Shown here in pieces: positions 62,398 to 64,000 of a DNA stretch of 64,000 bases; position 1 is the first letter of the stretch; each line of letters begins with the position of its first letter. The notes beneath the pieces were generated by a model. It was not told the origin of the DNA. It was given only the letters and a program-made list of their open reading frames with translations, and searched no databases. The DNA comes from GCA-2861595 sp035526335 (GTDB taxonomy: Bacteria > Actinomycetota > Acidimicrobiia > Acidimicrobiales > GCA-2861595), in contig DATLCN010000007.1 in NCBI GenBank assembly GCA_035526335.1, positions 42,074-106,073 on the forward strand. Direction: 5' to 3'. The position numbers and the translations under genes are program-made.

Positions 62398-62694
62398 GAC
62401 AGCGAGGACAGCGGCGGGACCGTGAACGTGCGCATCCCCACCCAGCTGCGCAGCCTCACGGGTGGCGCCGGCGAGGTGCCCGTGGCGGGATCCACGGTGG
62501 GCGACGTGCTGGCTTCCCTGGAGACGGCCCATCCGGGTTTCGGCGAGCGGCTCTTCGATGATCAGGGGAAGCTGCGACGGTTCGTCAACGTGTTCGTCGC
62601 CGACGAGGACGTCCGTTTCCTCCAGGGGCTCGAGACGCCGATCCGGCCCGGCCAGACCCTGTCCATCGTCCCCGCCGTGGCCGGCGGGGCGTGA
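62362..62694 (+). CDS. MoaD/ThiS-like ubiquitin-fold sulfur carrier protein
   Basis: A 110-residue protein. After a low-complexity start (VSNVSNVSNVSTDSEDSGG), the beta-grasp domain begins at VNVRIPTQLRSLTGGAGEVPV and ends LSIVPAVAGGA. The di-glycine used for adenylation and thiocarboxylate formation is at residues 108-109, but an Ala follows, so C-terminal trimming would be needed. GTG 62362 overlaps the thrC stop; in-frame GTGs at 62371, 62380, 62389 and 62422 are alternatives, and the last gives a normal MoaD length. Its link to threonine synthase is positional. Confidence 0.85.
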   Translation: MSNVSNVSNVSTDSEDSGGTVNVRIPTQLRSLTGGAGEVPVAGSTVGDVLASLETAHPGFGERLFDDQGKLRRFVNVFVADEDVRFLQGLETPIRPGQTLSIVPAVAGGA

Positions 62695-62796
62695 GCGGGG
62701 CGACCTTGGCGCTGCCGGGACAGACGAGCGCGTACTGTGGCGCACGTTGCCCCACCGATTCCTCAACCTGTCCCAGCGAATGCCGATATCGGTGAA

Positions 62797-63264
62797 ATGA
62801 CCGACGTCCTGATCGTCGACGACGACGCTGACATCCGTGCCATCCTCTCCTTCACCCTGGAGGATGCGGGATATCGCGTCCGCGAGGCGGCGGACGGGGC
62901 GCAGGCCGTGGTGGCGATCCAGCACCGTGCGCCGGATTGCCTGGTGCTCGACGTGATGATGCCCGGCGTCGACGGATTCGGTGTTCTCGGCAGCCGGCGC
63001 CGGCTGGGTCTGGCGCCGAGAATGCGGGTACTCATGCTCACGGCCAAGACGGCAGAAAAGGATTTCGCCCGCGGCTGGGAGCTCGGGGCCGACGAGTACA
63101 TCACCAAGCCGTTCGATCCCGAAGACCTGCTCGACACGGTCCGCGCCCTGCTGGGTAAGAGCCAGAAGGAACTGGACGAGCGCCGGCAGTCGGAGCTCAA
63201 GAAGGCGGAGCTGCTCGATCGCCTGGAGTCGGCTTTCAACCGTCCGCCGATGGGCCCCCACTGA
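62797..63264 (+). CDS. Response regulator, receiver-domain protein
   Basis: A 155-residue protein consisting of a CheY-like receiver (residues 2-118) and a short helical, charged tail (KELDERRQSELKKAELLDRLESAF), with no DNA-binding domain. The acidic pocket is VDDDADIR. The phospho-acceptor Asp is in CLVLDVMMPGVDGFGV, Thr in LMLTAKTAEKD, and Lys in ITKPFDPEDLL. ATG 62797 is chosen for the family start; GGTGAA precedes it. No histidine kinase is adjacent. The tail suggests partner binding rather than direct gene control. Confidence 0.88.
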   Translation: MTDVLIVDDDADIRAILSFTLEDAGYRVREAADGAQAVVAIQHRAPDCLVLDVMMPGVDGFGVLGSRRRLGLAPRMRVLMLTAKTAEKDFARGWELGADEYITKPFDPEDLLDTVRALLGKSQKELDERRQSELKKAELLDRLESAFNRPPMGPH

Positions 63265-63313
63265 AGCTCCTGCGTATCCAGGGCTACACCGGGCGCCGGT
63301 GTGCCGGCCCCGC

Positions 63314-63343
63314 TTGCAGACCCGCGGGAACCGTGGCTACGAT
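63314..63343 (+). promoter_or_regulatory. Promoter of groEL
   Basis: TTGCAG (63314-63319) and TACGAT (63338-63343) are 18 bases apart. The -10 end overlaps the CIRCE operator that begins at 63343. Confidence 0.65.
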
Positions 63344-63369
63344 TAGCACTCGACCTATGAGAGTGCTAA
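63343..63369 (+). promoter_or_regulatory. CIRCE operator (HrcA binding site)
   Basis: A perfect TTAGCACTC-N9-GAGTGCTAA inverted repeat 31 bases before groEL. CIRCE is bound by the HrcA repressor, which is released by heat shock. HrcA binding here would occlude the transcription start. Confidence 0.95.
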
Positions 63370-63400
63370 TCGACCGCTACACCGTGGGAGGAACCACAAC

Positions 63401-64000
63401 ATGTCCAAGATGATCGCTTTTGACGAGCACGCACGCCGGGCGCTCGAGAGCGGGATGAACCAGCTCGCCGACGCCGTACGCGTCACCCTCGGCCCCAAGG
63501 GCCGCAACGTCGTGCTCGACAAGAAATGGGGCGCGCCCACCATCACCAACGACGGCGTCTCGATCGCCAAGGAGATCGACCTCGAGGATCCCTACGAGCG
63601 CATCGGCGCGGAGCTGGTGAAGGAAGTGGCCAAGAAGACCGACGACGTCGCCGGCGACGGCACCACCACCGCCACCGTCCTGGCCTGGGCCATGGTGCAC
63701 GAGGGCCTGCGGAACGTGGCCGCCGGCGCCAACCCCATGTCGCTCAAGCGGGGCATCGAGGCCGGCGTGGAAGCCGCCGTCGCCTCCTTGAAGGGCATCT
63801 CCAAGGACGTAGACAACAAGGAGCAGATCGCCCAGGTGGCTTCCATCTCGGCGGCCGATCCCGAGATCGGCGGCATGATCTCCGAGGCCATCGACAAGGT
63901 GGGCAAGGACGGCGTCATCACCGTCGAGGAGTCCCAGACCTTCGGCATGGAGATGGACCTGGTCGAGGGCATGCGCTTCGACAAGGGCTACATCTCCCCG
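63401..64000 (+). CDS. groEL: Chaperonin GroEL (5' part, runs off window)
   Basis: The first 200 codons of the 60-kDa chaperonin, starting MSKMIAFDEHARRALESGMN. ADAVRVTLGPKGRNVVLDKKWG and DDVAGDGTTTATVLAWAM (ATP-binding loop) are intact, and apical-domain sequence begins near residue 190. A GGAGGA ribosome binding site precedes ATG 63401. No groES is upstream, so this is a stand-alone groEL, as in actinobacteria with two copies. The C-terminus is outside the window. Confidence 0.97.
   Translation, partial: MSKMIAFDEHARRALESGMNQLADAVRVTLGPKGRNVVLDKKWGAPTITNDGVSIAKEIDLEDPYERIGAELVKEVAKKTDDVAGDGTTTATVLAWAMVHEGLRNVAAGANPMSLKRGIEAGVEAAVASLKGISKDVDNKEQIAQVASISAADPEIGGMISEAIDKVGKDGVITVEESQTFGMEMDLVEGMRFDKGYISP

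Overview
This is a contiguous, gene-dense, GC-rich (roughly 68-70 %) chromosomal segment from an actinobacterium. The best guess is a deep-branching lineage such as Acidimicrobiia; this is inferred from gene content and order and was not tested. Supporting traits are a Tad-type pilus cluster with a DUF4244-type pilin, a SigR/RsrA-type redox sigma/anti-sigma pair, DUF3263 and zincin-type (DUF2342-like) proteins, CarD, a class E-like sortase, and many GTG/TTG starts.

Layout. 0-2 kb: a principal-type sigma factor, a selenocysteine tRNA on the minus strand and two small membrane-protein genes. 2-6.5 kb: a Tad pilus operon (TadZ-like, TadA, TadB, TadC, pilin, TadE). 6.7-9.8 kb: an LPXTG surface protein, a sortase and a secreted Fn3 protein. 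9.9-11.1 kb: an anti-anti-sigma/anti-sigma pair and an OB-fold protein. 11.2-12.5 kb: two TrkA-type potassium regulators. 12.7-22.6 kb: H+-pyrophosphatase, DedA, topA, an MFS exporter, tmk, holB and tRNA-Thr(CGT). 22.6-23.1 kb: a decayed region with an integrase remnant. 23.1-25.5 kb: the SigR/RsrA-like pair, two tiny conserved-looking genes and a zinc protease. 25.5-53.8 kb: tilS, hpt, ftsH, folate genes (folE, folP, folB, folK), pantothenate and NAD genes (panC, panD, nadB, nadC, coaX), lysS, a polyprenyl synthase, clpC, a subtilase, radA, disA, carD, a PIN-TRAM protein, ispD, ispF, rlmB and a Spo0H-like sigma factor, then tRNA-Thr(TGT). 53.9-61 kb: DUF3263, LytR_C and lipoprotein genes, then a compatible-solute set (otsB, otsA, glycerate kinase, glucosyl-3-phosphoglycerate synthase). 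61-64 kb: thrC with a MoaD/ThiS-like partner, a response regulator, and the start of a CIRCE-controlled groEL that runs off the window.

The block from about 2 to 53 kb follows, from memory, the order of the M. tuberculosis Rv3660c-Rv3579c region. Its second half also matches the B. subtilis tilS-to-sigH region, so it is an ancient conserved neighbourhood coupling cofactor supply, proteostasis, DNA repair and isoprenoid synthesis. Many genes overlap by 1 or 4 bases (ATGA, GTGA, TGATG), implying translational coupling.

The strongest non-gene signal is regulatory. At least 17 protein genes have a TANNNT box 6-10 bases before the start codon, with no room for a ribosome binding site, which suggests widespread leaderless transcription. 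In three cases the upstream gene's TAG stop codon is the first half of that box. Other items worth a second look are a catalytically dead phosphatase-like gene inside the folate operon, the tRNA-Sec without local selenocysteine machinery, a MoaD-like gene with four tandem GTG starts and an extra residue after its di-glycine, and small tandem duplications at gene ends.
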